Origin: Zingiber officinale
Taxonomy: Eukaryota; Streptophyta; Magnoliopsida; Zingiberales; Zingiberaceae
DNA: 64,000 nucleotides
Direction of reading: 5' to 3'
Assembly: GCF_018446385.1 (NCBI RefSeq)
Contig: NW_024589874.1
Location: 310,001-374,000 of the forward strand
Shown here piece by piece: positions 33,896 to 46,658 of this stretch. The notes beneath the pieces are model-generated. The model made no database searches, was not told the DNA's origin, and saw only the letters and a list, made by a program, of their open reading frames with translations. The position numbers were made by a program, and so were the translations under genes. Position 1 is the stretch's first letter; every line of letters starts with the position of its first letter.

Positions 33896-34636
33896 GTCAT
33901 TGCTGTAAGAGGCTTCTCCGCCTAAAAGAGATACTAGTGTGACACATTCCTTGGATTAACAACCTCCCCGATTTTAACCAAGTCAAATCCGGTGTCTCTA
34001 CTTTTAGTTTATTGCTTTTATTTATTTTATGCAAGTGTTATTCTGATAGTTCGAGAAGGGTAGTTTTCTTTTACTTTTGCAGAGCTAATCAACCCCCCTT
34101 CTAGCCGGCCAACGTGGTCCAACAAGTGGTATAAGAGCCAGGACGCTTCAGGAGGACTAATCGCCGAATAAAGCACCGAATCAATGGCCGGACCAAGCAT
34201 TTACCCGTCGAAATTCGAAGGGGAATTCACTAGCTGGAAAAAGCGAATGCAGGTATTTTTTAAAACTGATTTCGATTTATTATTAATAATGGAATTTGAT
34301 TTTATAGCACCAGAAGGTAAAGAGAAATACCAATGGACAAAAATGGAGCAGGCCGACTACGTGGCAAACGGCAAGGCAGAATTCCATCTGCTGAGCGTTC
34401 TTCCGCCACAAGAAGTCAACCGGATCGGCAACTATGGCTCAACAAATGAACTGTGGGAAAAGTTCATTGAGCTGCATGATGGAACGTCCGAAGATAAGCT
34501 TGCACGACGGGATTTACTTCGCAACCAACTCACCAACCTGCGACTTGAAGAAAACAAAACAGTCACACATCTGCACTCGAATATTAAGGAAATCATCACC
34601 GGACTTTCGAATCTCGGAGAAAAGGTAAGTAACTAA

Positions 34637-34830
34637 GATTCGCTAAGGTACACACAATTCATTTCCTAGAAATTCTGTATATATGAGGAATACCTTTTGT
34701 TGTGCTACTCTCGGCCGGTATTCTATAATCGATTGGTTATTTATACACGACAAAGACTTTACTATTATAAATATGCCAGAAACCTTGCCAGGTTGAAGAC
34801 CTTTATGCTCGATCTACTTTCCATGCTCGG
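34637..34830. other. Junction sequence between Copia-B gag and unit 2
   Basis: About 190 bp lies between the truncated gag of the U1 Copia-B and the first base that aligns with unit 1 (34831). No counterpart is visible in unit 1, where the Copia-A LTR occupies the position. It may be the original left edge of the duplicated unit. Confidence 0.4.
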
Positions 34831-35672
34831 CCGGTCTATTGAGCTCGGCCGGTCCTACCTTATCGACCGAGATTAATCAGTCGAGCGTATATAAACACTA
34901 TTACCTGGTAGACCTTCCCTTAGTCGGCCGTAGGCTAAGGATCGTGCGAGATTAAATGCCTCTGTGCTCGGTCGGTCTATTGAGCTCGGTCGGTCCTACC
35001 TTATCGATCGAGATTAACCAGTCGGGCGTATACAAATATTGTTGCCCAGTAGACCTTCCCTTGGTCGGTCGTATGCTAAGGATCATGCGAGACTAAATGC
35101 CTCTGTGCTCGGCCGGTCTATGAGCTCGGCTGGTCCTACCTTATCGACCGAGATTAACTAGTCGGGCGTATATAAGCCTTCTGGACAGCTTAAGACTAAC
35201 TATTTCTACGTTCGGTCGGTCTCTTCCACTTGGCCGTTCTTTGCCAGCCGAACTCATATGCTCAGCCGGTCCATTATGTTCGATCGGTCTCTGCTTGCCC
35301 AACGTGTAGCAACACTCTTACCAAGTCAAACCTTTTTTCTGTCTTCCTTATTGTCCCCTTATTCTCTCCTACAAAGGGTCCACTTATCATAACTCATATC
35401 AGTCGGTATAATTTTAATTATTTTATTTAAATTATTGTACTTGCAATTCTCTAATTTATTAGTGAATTTCTCAAAGTAAATACTCAATGAGTGTAAGCCT
35501 TGGAGTAGGAGTCGTCACAGGCTCCGAACCAAGTAAAATCAACTAACCAACTTATGTCATTGTTTTCTCTACTTATTCTTATTTCATTGTGTTTATCTCT
35601 GATTGTGTTTACAAAAAGTGAAAAATCCACGAGTGCTATTCACCTCCCCCTCTAGCACGTTTCGATCCTACA
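34831..35672 (+). repeat. LTR remnant with 142-bp tandem repeat, U2 copy
   Basis: This is the counterpart of 3251-4095, with the same three-step repeat of GGTCTATTGAGCTCGG and the same LTR-like end. Confidence 0.6.
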
Positions 35673-37344
35673 CTGATTGTCGATTTCACTCGAGCTTAGA
35701 TTTATGTTCGAGTTTTTTTTTTGTTCTACTGCCGCTGTTTATTATTTTCATTCCTTCATTGAATCAATGAGGTTTTGTAATAATAGTATAACTATTATCT
35801 TGTGTATATTAGTATGTTCATATGTTCATGCATACATATATGTTATTTTGTAATAATAGTATAACTGTTAGAGCTCTAACCTAGGAGGAGCTAATTTTTG
35901 AACAATTAGACTAGGAGTTGTTCCAATCATATTTTCATGTTTATTAGTTTCAAAATATGATTTCAAAAATTATAGTATTTTAATCTCATAAAGATTTTTT
36001 TTTTACTTCTTATCAAGTTGAAATGGACTTAGCTTAAGATCTACCATAGACAACATGTTCCTATAGATCTAGGTAGCTAGTATCTCATAAAATATCAATG
36101 GTATAACTTTCTTGTGTTTGTAAAACATAGAATGGTGTGAGATGTTTAGGATTACTACCTCTAAATTCTATGATGACTGAGGACTGATCATAAATGTGAA
36201 GATGGCAGTGATGGTCATCAAAATTGTGAAGATGTGAAGTTAGGGTTCCGGTGAGTTAGAAAATCCCAAGGAATTGTCGGATCTGGATCACTATTCTTCC
36301 TCTTCATTCTCTATCACGCGCCTCACCGATGGTGAAGATGATAGCCAAACCTTCAATGGATGCAAAAATGAAGATGGACGATGTAGGAAAAGCCCTAGAC
36401 CTCAATGAATGGGAAGCATCAAGCTCCGGTGGCTAGTGATTGTGGTGGAATAGTAATCTCCTCACCCCTGTAGAAAATTAATGATCCTTTTCTCGTTACT
36501 ATAGCTTCTCATTTGAATCCCATCATATCTGAATGGATGGTCCAGAATGTTTCAGATCTTGATCAACGAATAGAATAGTTTAGATCTAGATTAAAGGCTC
36601 CAAATCTAGGTTAATGGTCATGATCTACTTTCTCTTTGATTTAGATGGACTAGATCATGATGGATGACTTAGATTCCTTCATATCTTAGATGAACAATTT
36701 AGATCAATAAAAATTAGTCCTCCCTAATTTCCTATAAAATCAATTCCATAAATTAGCACATAATTCCACAAAATAATTTAAATCATATCAAAACTCTAAA
36801 TGATTCAAAACTCATGATATATAATATAAATGTGAATTTAAACACAAAATCAACTAAAAAAATATGATTATATGATCCTAAAAAATATGATAAAATGATA
36901 GTTATTAGGCAACCACCACAAATTCTATCCCAACAATTATTTTTATTATCTAGTATCGGACTTCTACTACTACTGCTTATATTTTGAATTTTAATCCATC
37001 TGTGCTTTATTATTGTAGCAAAAGGTGGAACCTGCCACCCCAGCGGCCCCACACGGTTAGTCCCACCACTATCTATGAAGAGGTAAATTGGGAAGCTGTA
37101 GTTGGCTAATGCGAGGGAGAACTTTTTCCTCAGCTTTGTCGAACCATCTGTGCTTTATTATGCTTTGACTTGAAGTTGACATATTACTTGATATGTCCTA
37201 GACTTAATTACATTTATTTATTCTTGACTTTCATTTCGATATATGATTTGAGTTTGCTTGTTTAACTATCCAATTATGGTCTAACTTAAGCTTATTATTA
37301 ACCTCCTTATTTCTTTACTATATATCATATTGCTTTTCTCTTGT
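35673..37344. other. Intergenic U2 block including an LTR-G-like fragment
   Basis: This is the counterpart of 4096-5782. The LTR-G-like fragment is at about 36170-36910. No gene is recognised. Confidence 0.45.
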
Positions 37345-37515
37345 CTTGCCCTTGGGGCTATAGTACAGTGTAAGGGAATCACGTTGTCACCCAAGGACTA
37401 GCGGTTCAACCCCAATAAAGGCGCATTTGTATGAATTTTTCCATCAAATGAGTGCGTAACCATGGGATGCCGGGTTTTTGGCTGCTCATCGTGAGTACTT
37501 CTCAATTTACCCATG
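37345..37515 (+). repeat. Candidate SINE, U2 copy (3' truncated)
   Basis: Counterpart of 5783-6010 with a better B box (GGTTCAACCCC near 37398). It lacks about 200 bp present in unit 1, joining at CAATTTACCCATGGGAATC. Confidence 0.45.
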
Positions 37516-37777
37516 GGAATCATATTTTTAAATTTTTTTTTGATACATGAAAAAGGAGGAGGGAAATAAAAAAAGTGAGATAAAAGAATTATTTTCCCAA
37601 ATTAATATTCCTTATATGATTAAGAGGAGCAAAAATTAGGGAGAGACGTATTTTCAATTATTATATTCATGTATGACTGCACTAACTCTATCTTCTTTCA
37701 TGCATTGAATATTAATCTAAATTTCAAACTTATTTTTTATTATTGATTACTAATTTGAACTTAGTTTTAATATCATC

Positions 37778-39171
37778 AAAAAGTGGGAGATTGCTTGTGC
37801 TGAGTGCACAATATTTAATCTAGAGTTTTGATATATGACAAAGGTTAAAATTAGATTAGTTATGATCTAACTAGTTGTGTCAAGTTTGTAGGTTTAGGTT
37901 ACTTGACAGATATTAAAAGTCTTGGTTGTGAGCCAGGAAGTGACTAAGTCATAGTGAATATAAGCATCCAAAGTCCTAATTTGGATCAAGCATGAGTTAA
38001 GTCTTGGTTGGAGACCAAACAACAAATTCCTTGCTAGATACTAGGTGAATCAAGTCCAAGTGATTAAGGATTGGCAGTTAAATTTGTAACTTGGGGCTAG
38101 GTGAATCATGTCCAAGTGATTAAGGCTTGGTAGTAAAATTTCTAGCTAGGTGCTAAGTGAATTAAGTCCAAGTAGAGTCAACTAAGAGCTGAAGGCTTGG
38201 CAAACAAATATAGGTGGAAGCAGCTGGGAGTTGTGGCTTGGCAACTCAATCTAGATGAGTCAGCTGGAGGCTAAACATCTAGTTCCAACATAATTGTAAC
38301 TTTACATTCTATATCATACTTATTACGTGTAACCACTATAGTGAAACATTTTCGTCAGTTCTAGTCAACCAGATGGAGTCCGGAGGTGACTGGTTGGTAT
38401 TAACTCTCAACGAAAGGATTTAACAAGGTCAAGGCGATCGTACAAGTCCAGGCAACCAGAGTGTACAGGTGACCGGAGTAGCTTCCAGGCGACTGGGGGA
38501 TGGTGTTATCCACAATTAGAATAAAATGATCATGATGAAGATTGGCCTTTACCTAGGTGACCGACGGGGTGTACAAGCAACCTGAGAGCTTTGTTAATGG
38601 TATATTATTGATAGAAGTTGTGGCCATGTCAGTATTTGTATAGGCAATCGAAAAGCTTTCGAGCGATTGATGGAGTATATATAAGGAGTTTCAAAGCAGA
38701 GCTTCAACACAACTCATCTAGTATCAATTCGCTCTTGTTTTGATACTCTAAGTTCTTCTTCTCCTTTTGTACAATGACACATTGTAACTTGTGCTTTATC
38801 TCTGATTAGCAATATCTAGAGTAACAATTTCATTTATTTTAGTGTTGCCTTATGTGTTATTATTGTGATTTAATTTTTATATTTTTTTTTCTAAAAGGTT
38901 TCCCCACCTAGGAGAAATTAGAAATAAGAATCACATTTTTTATATTATTATGTATGCTTACTTGTGATTTGATTGATAAACTTGCATGCTGAAATTGTTA
39001 ACTTAATTTACTGCATATTTACTATTTTGTCTTACTTGATTGAATCAGTCTAAAGTTAAATTTATTTTTGTCGTGCTAACTCTGATTGATTCAACTATTT
39101 ATTTTTACTATTTGCTCATTTTGAATTTGTAACATTATTCACTCCCCTCTAACATTGATTTTGATCCTATA
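37778..39171 (+). repeat. Copia-type LTR with polypurine tract, U2 copy
   Basis: Counterpart of 6405-7790. The tract AAAAAGTGGGAGAT precedes TGCTTGTGCTGAG at 37792. Confidence 0.65.
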
Positions 39172-39964
39172 TGATAGATATTATATTACTTATTGAAAGT
39201 CGTGCACTTGCAGATTTCGCCTATGACCAGCAAAGCCGACTCTCTTCAATACTTAAGTGAGGATAATCTTGGATATAAAATTTACCTTCTCTAAGGGGAA
39301 GGGCTTATGCTTGAAAAGAAAGTGTCTTCCGCTAGGGAAGAGCTATAGCAAGCTGTGAAAGCAAGTGCCTTCTGTTGAGGAAGGGATATTTGGTGGAGCA
39401 AGGATGAAAAATTAGAATAGTGGTGGAGCCGATCAATTGCTACGTTGAATGGAAAATACTCATAGAATTTGTATTCAGTAGAGAGCATGCATGGAAGAGA
39501 GAACCTTCTTCTTTGCGAACTTCCTTTATCTTATATTGGCATGAAGCTTCCTTCCACGTGGACTCCTCCATGCCTTGTCCATCATCTCATATGTGTGTTG
39601 CAGTCAACTCCCTACATGGAAAGAAGTATGGTGTTATTTTCTCTTCTATTAGACAACCTCTTACTTACACGTCTAATAAATACTAGTGAGGGTACAAATC
39701 CTCCTGCTTGCCCAGTTCGCCGACATTGTTGCCATCACCTCCCTTGGTTAACCTTCACTATAGCCATGTTTAGTTCACTGCTCACTATTTAATTAGCTCC
39801 TGGTCTAAGAATGACTAACAACGATAATAAAGTAAAGTAGTCTGTGAAACCAGAGTCCTCGAGGGATATCTACAGGTGGGGATAATCTTGTAGCTTGAGG
39901 GACAACACCACCTAAGAGGTTATTAGCTGGAGAAGTGTTTATAAAATTGATAAAATAAGATCAT
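39172..39964. other. Unassigned intergenic sequence, U2
   Basis: Counterpart of 7791-8589. No gene is recognised. Confidence 0.4.
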
Positions 39965-40157
39965 CGAAGGAGTTACAATCTAGAGGAGACTTTAGCAAGC
40001 TAGAAGGCTTTTGCGGCCTGGGATAGTTGCGGTCCAGGGGAGAGATTTCCAAAGATAGGGAGACTTTCATAGCCTGTGATAGTCGAGGTACAGGGGAGAT
40101 ATGTAAAGGCAGGGAGGCTTTCGCAGCCTGGGATAGTTGAAGTTCAGGAAAGATCTT
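39965..40157. repeat. ~53-bp minisatellite, left block (U2)
   Basis: Same repeat as in U1. The array is split here by Gypsy-E, inserted after GGAAAGATCTT. Confidence 0.8.
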
Positions 40158-40477
40158 TGATCCTGTCTGAGTGCTGAGTTGATGGGCGCTAGGGACATGG
40201 CGCTCTTGTTCACTGGTTGAAGACTCCAAAGACGGATCCCTTGCTGCCATAGACCTACAAACACAGTGCCGAGCTTGGGAGGGGTTCCCTGGCGATGGCC
40301 CTCCGACGCTCAAGTCAAACCTCCGGCAGAAAGAAAGAAAGAAGTAGAGTAGAAGCGAGAACTGTAGCTACAGTAGAGATGTGTGCATCCCTCCATCGGC
40401 ATCTGGGGGTCCTTATATAGGGCTCCCAGAGGCGCGTGCACGCTCCCCGTACACGTACCTAAATCTGAGTCAAGAAG

Positions 40478-41302
40478 ATGGAAGAAGTTGGACGCCAACA
40501 CACAGTGACGCTCTCTCAAGAGGAACTTGACGCGCTTGTGCAGGCGCGAGCAGCCAAGATGATAGAGCAGCAACAAAAGGCACTAGCCGAGCGGCTGGCA
40601 CAACAAGCAACTTCAACATCTGGAGGCCGAGCCGGGCACGAGGACCGTCCGGAACAGCTCTCCAAATGGGGTCAAAACAAAGGTCCAATCGGTACGCAAG
40701 TAGAGGCGCCACCCGCGCCGATCTCATTCCATCGGGCCTTGTTCCAGACACCCTCTGAGATCGCACAAGCAAATCAAGACCGGTCTTCCTTAGACGAAGC
40801 CCCCGCTCGGGATGCAAGAAAGGGCAAAGCGGCCCGAGCTGACTCATCACCCGAGCGGATCAACCGTCAATTCTCCGAAGCAATTCTGCAGGACCCTCTG
40901 CCAAGGCACTACGCACCCTTGGCGATCGATGAGTATAACGGATTGACAGACCCAGACGACCACCTCAGCAGGCAGATGGAGTTAAGTGCCGAGTCTTCCT
41001 CACTACTTTGTCCGGCTCTGCACAACGCTGGTTTCGAAGGTTGCTGATGGGTCGATTCAAAGCTTCAAGGACTTCAGGACGGCCTTCCTCCATCACTTCG
41101 CGGCCGATCGCCTTCCCCCGAACTGTGATATAGGCGGCCGAGCACCGAACGACGAGGGGAGAGTAGGCGGTCACCCGAGCGGCGGCATCAGCATGAAGAC
41201 GACCGCGCCCCAGCTTCGCGTGGACAAGTCGGGCACTCCGCTTGGGTGGAGGAGAACAAAAACAATGTCGCTCAAGGAGAGATCAACATCATCGCTGGTG
41301 GG
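40478..41302 (+). other. Gypsy-E gag region
   Basis: It begins MEEVGRQHTVTLSQEELDAL with a Q/E-rich helical stretch, then PLPRHYAPLAIDEYNGLTDP, the familiar start of a plant Gypsy retrotransposon gag (YNGLTDPDDHL). It is interrupted by LTR-G and is a fossil. Confidence 0.75.
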
Positions 41303-42917
41303 TGATAACGATGTTTGTCACACTCGTAAATCAAATTAACAATGTATATTCCATGAACCCCTTAACTACACAATTATGTTGTAATAACGAGCCCAGGATC
41401 GAACCTCGAGGAACCAACGGTAGGATGTAATCTAGGATTGTATTTTATTTCTATTTTTGGGGGTTTTAATATGGAATTGGGGGTTTAAACTTGAATCTAA
41501 ATCTAACAAAAGTGAAGCACAACAATAAAGAAATAACGAAACGCAATTAAATCTGATCTACAACACCAATTAAAACCCTAGCTTGAACTTAACAACCTAA
41601 CAATTAAACAAGCACCAAATAAGACTTAAACTAAGCTTTAACAAGGTAATGGAATGCTAAACTACTACTAAAAACATAACAACATAAAAATAAATCTGTG
41701 CCAAGATAAAAAACAGGAAATAAAAGAAATAAAACCCTAACCGATCCATTCTCACAACCAATTCCACAAGTTTCACACTCTTGCCATCACAAAAGAGTGC
41801 CAAAGTCGAGAACACCCAACTTGGACCTCAATGAAGACTCTCAGTGGCGTATTAGCTCGAGGTATGCTCAACAACACCGGCGGACCACCTCCGGCGAGCT
41901 AGAACAACCCTAAGCCACTCAAGTGCCGAAAATTCTGGAAATATGCAAATCTGATCTCTGGATCTGATTGGAAGCTGTGGAACGCGGATGGATGTCGGAT
42001 GGAGATCAGGAACACCAGAAGACCACCTCCAAATGTTGCTGATGGGGGATCGGAACTCAGATTTGGAAGAACACCTCCAAATCTGAGGTGAACAGAGGTA
42101 TCGCAGAAATGCAGAATTCGCCGAAGGGAACACCCGCCGGAGGCTCCAGATGATCGGGATGACGCCGCCGAGAAGCTCTCCACCAAGGTTGAAGCTCGGG
42201 AAATTGATTGGAGAAGAGAAAGGGGTCGGAATCCTGAAGAACTCGCCGCGGGATGAAGCTGCGCTATGGAGGAGTCGACGAAGCCTGGAAGCTACTGTAG
42301 CTTCTGTTTTGAATCTGTTCTAGACCTGAACGGACGGTTGAAATCGATTTAGCGCAATCAACGGTGAAAAGCCACCCAAAATCTGATCCGGAGGTACTGA
42401 TCTTCATCTAGGGTCTGGATCTACTCTCCCTTAGGTCGGATGGACCAGATCTTCACTGGATGGTTCAGATCTGCCCAATCTTTGATGAACGGTCCAGATT
42501 AATTCGGGCTTGATCAATGGCTGTATGAACTCAGATCTGGATCAAAACCTCTGGATCTTCATCTATGGCTGCGATCTCCTCCTCATTAGGTTGGATGGGC
42601 CAGATCTTCAATGGATGACTCAGATCTCCTTGATTGTAGATGAACGGTCCAAATAACTCCAAGGTTTGATCATCTCGTTTAAACTTCGATTTGAGCCTAA
42701 TTTCGGTTCGAATAGATCCAAATCCAAGATCCTTTGATGCCTACAAAATAAAAATCAAATATTAGCATCAAATAATACCAAAAATAAGATAATTTACAAT
42801 TAAGCCCAAAATAAAGACAATGCATGAAATGTGATGTAAATCTAGGTTTTATCTATGAACATAACATCAAACCATGCATAAATGAATCAAAAAAATACAA
42901 TAAAATCATGGTTATCA
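41303..42917 (-). repeat. Solo LTR-G inside Gypsy-E
   Basis: It has a target duplication GTGGG (41298-41302 and 42918-42922) and ends TGATAAC...GTTATCA, 1615 bp. No internal region is present, so it is a solo LTR. The minus orientation is inferred from similarity in layout to the Gypsy-C LTR. Diverged relatives lie at 4600-5345 and 36170-36910. Confidence 0.75.
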
Positions 42918-45900
42918 GTGGGCCGACCAGCGGTGACTCCAACCGAGGCCGCAAGACGTACGTGCGACGTTTGGAAATCCACGCGGTAGGCTGTAGCCAA
43001 GAAAGGGCGAGCGGACCAGAGATCCGCTTTGGTCCCAGAGATTTAGAGGGAATCTAAGTACCGCATGATGACACCCTCATCATCCGAGCGGTAATTGCTA
43101 ACTACACAATCCACCGCATATTTATTGATACATGGAGTTCAGTCAACATCATCTTCGAGAAGGCGTTCGACCAACTCCAGATAGACCGGACCGAGCTGCT
43201 GCCGATGACGACTCCATTGTACGGGTTTACCGGTAATGAGGTACAGCCGATCGGCCAGATAAAGTTGGCCATATCCCTCGGAGAAGAGCCGCTCGGAAGA
43301 ACAAGGACGACTACCTTCATCGTTGTAGACGCCCCGTCCGCTTACAACGACATATTGGGTTGACCAGCCCTTAATGAGTTCCGAGCAGTTGTCTCAACAT
43401 TTTGCCAGAAAATTAAATTCCCGGTTGAAGATCGGGTTAGAGAAGTCAAAGGAAATCAACTGGCTGCTCGGCGTTGCTAGGTCGAGACGGTAAAGGCGGA
43501 GGCTAAGTCCGCCCGAAAGGTCCCTTAGATCGAGGTAAACACTATAATCGAGAAACCCCCTACCTTAGTTTATGAAGAAAAGGAGGAAGTGCAGATATAT
43601 CCTGGCCGACCAGAGGCGATGACTTTCATAGCATCTGATCTGGGAGCCGACCAGAAAGCCTAGCTAATCAGCTACCTCCAGCAGAACCATGATGTCTTCG
43701 CGTGGTCAACACACGACCTGCCAGACATCTCCCCTAGCGTCGCGCAGCATGAGCTTCATGTCCGATCAGATGCCCAGCTAGTAAAGCAAAGAAAGAGAGA
43801 TTTCAGCGCCGAGCAGAATCAGATTATCCGGGCGGAGGTCGAGAAGCTGTTAGAAGCCGGCCACATACGGGAGGTCCAGTTCCCGAGCTGGCTAGCGAAC
43901 GTAGTACTCGTCTCCAAGCCGAACAACAAGTGGAGGGTCTGCATCGACTTTCGGGACCTGAACAAAGCGTGCCTGAAGGACTTCTATCCCCTACTCAGAA
44001 TCAATCAGATGGTGGACTCGACCGCTGGGTGCGAGCTGATATGCATGCTGGATGCATACCAAGGATACCATCAAGTGCCGCTCACTCGGGAAGATCAGGA
44101 GAAGGTGAGCTTCATCACGGCGGATGACACCTATTGCTACAATGTAATGTCATTCGACTTAAAGAACGCCGGGGTCACGCACCAACGACTCATGAACAAA
44201 GTCTTCCGGAAGAAGATTGGACGGAATATGGAGGTATACGTCGATGACATACTTATTAAATCCCTCTGAGCTACTGACCTCTATGTAGACATCAAAGAAA
44301 CCTGCTGAACACTCCGAGTGTACGGGATCAAGGTGAACTCGGGCAAGTGTCTGTTCGGCACAAAGAGCGAGAAATTTTTGGGCTATATAGTTACCGAGCG
44401 GGGTATCGAGGCGAACCCTAGCAAAGTAAAAGCACTGCAAGATATGCCACCTCCAAGGAATTTGAAGGAAGTTCAGCGCCTCACCGGTCGAATAACGGCC
44501 TTATCCCGATTCATCTCTAAGACGGTCGACCGGAGTCTACCTTTCTTCAAGATCTTGCGCTGATCCATCAAGTTCCTGTGGGACGAGGAGTGCGATCGAG
44601 CGTTCCAAGAGCTCAAAGCCTATCTCAATTCACTACCGGTACTAGCCAAGATAGTCGTCGGAGAGTCTCTCAGGATCTATCTGTCTTCGACCGAGCATGC
44701 AGTCGGCTCGGCCCTTGTAAGGCCGAATGACGAGGAGCAGCCGGTGTATTTCTTGAGCCATATTTTAAAAGATGTCAAATCCCGCTATACTGGTCTCGAG
44801 AAACTTGCTTTCGCACTGGTACTCGCCGCTAGGAGGGTTCGCCCGTACTTCCTCGCGCACACGATCATTGTAATGACCAACAACCCCCTGGGGGGAGTCC
44901 TCCTCAATCCAGAAGTGTCAGGGCGGCTAATCAAGTGGACGACGGAGCTCAGCGAATTCAATATCCAGTATTAGCTCCGAACGACCATTAAGGCGTAGCC
45001 CTTGGGTTACTGAGGTGTAGACTCCCGAACTAGAGGTCACTTTGAAGATATACATGGGCGGATCATCCACTCGGCAGAGAAGTGGAGTTGGGGTGCTGCT
45101 AATCTCCCCCCAAGAAGAACGAATGCATTTGTCCGCTCGATTGGAGTACCGGGCAACCAACAACGAAGCCAAGTACGCGACACTCATAGTCGGCCTGCAA
45201 GCCACCCGGCACATCGGAGCTATCAAGGTTTTGATTCACTCAGATTCCCAGCTGGCCACACAACAACTTACTGGGGCATTCAAAATCAACAACTTGAGGC
45301 TCAGACTTTACGCCGAGGCCTTTGAGAAATTGAAGGCTGACTTTCGGGAGGTGGGTATACAGAACATACCCCGGGCGGAAAACCAAACTGCGGATGAGCT
45401 GGCAAAACTGGCCAGCTCCATATCGTCGGTCGTCGTCCAGCAGCCGATCGAGCAGGTCTCCCTTGTGGCACACATCGACCGAATGGAGGGGCTCACCTTC
45501 CCGAGTGACTGGAGGACTTCGCTGATAGAGTTTTTGAAATCCGGAGCGACGCCTCCCAACCGGGAAGAGGCCCATCGATTGAGAAGAAGGGCGAGTTGGT
45601 TCACGTTGATAAGAGATCAGCTATACAAGAAAGCTTTCTCCCGACCGCTGCTCAAGTGAGTTGGGCCGGAGGGCAATAACTACATACTGCAAGAAGTGCA
45701 CCAAGGGTCATGTGGAGGGCATCCGAGCGGCCGCTCACTAGCACAGAAGATTATGTTGTCAGGATACTTTTGGCCGACTCTCTAGGAAGATGCCGCTTGG
45801 ACAGTGGCAACCTGTCTATCCTGCCAAAGGTACCATAACTCTTCTCACCGGCCTACGGAAGAGATGAAGTCGTCCATGGTGTCCTGCTCGTTCGACCAGT

Positions 45901-46658
45901 GGGGAATGGACAACGTAGGACCGTTCCCAATGGCGATCGGACAATGGAAATTCCTGCTTGTGGCAGTCAACTACTTCTCCAAGTGGGTCGAGGCCGAGCC
46001 GTTGGCAAGGATAACCGAGCAGATGATCAAAAAGTTCATTTGGCAGCACATCATTTGTCGGTTCGGCATCCCGCGTCGGCTCGTCTCGAACAACGGAAGA
46101 CAGTTCATTGGCCAGCAACTCAGAGAATGGTGCAAAGGGTACGACATCCATCTGGCCTTCACCTTCGTAGCATATCCCCAGAGCAACGGACAAGCGGAAG
46201 TCTCCAATCGGGAGATCTTACAGATCCTTCGAGTTCGGCTTAACCATATAGGAGGCAGCTGGGTGGACGAGCTCCCGGGAGTCCTATGGGCAATTCCCAC
46301 GACTCCAAAGGAAGGAACAGGAGTAACCCCGTTCCACTTGGAGTATGGAGGAGAAGCAGTCGTCCTGGTCGAGGTGGGGGTGGAGTTTGATCGGGTGCAG
46401 TGATACGATGAGGACAATGCCGAGCGGAGACAGCCGGAGTTGGACTTGGTGGACGAAGCACGCGTCAGGGCTGTCGTATGACTGACATCCTACCGACAAA
46501 GGATGCATCAGAACTATAATCGATGAGTGATACCTCAATCCTTTTTGGTAGGCGATCTCGTATGGAAGAAGGTGAAGCCGGTCAACGACGTCACTAAGCT
46601 GGAGGCTCCCTGGGCCGGACCTTTCAAAGTCGTGGAGAAGCTCTGCTTAGGCACTTAT

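Larger units (their letters stand above)
16735..34636 (+). mobile_element. Copia-B, U1 copy: LTR (split by Gypsy-C), primer site and gag start
   Basis: The LTR begins TGTTGGAACTCC at 16735, runs to 17429, is interrupted by Gypsy-C, and resumes at 33901 to end GTGGTCCAACA at 34124 (about 919 bp in total). An initiator-Met tRNA primer site follows (AGTGGTATAAGAGCC at 34125). A Copia gag reading frame opens at 34184 (MAGPSIYPSKFEGEFTSW...), with the usual QADYVANGKAEFHL and NELWEKF phrases of the UBN2-type capsid. The element is truncated where unit 2 begins and is broken. U2 has a sister copy at 60212. Confidence 0.8.
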
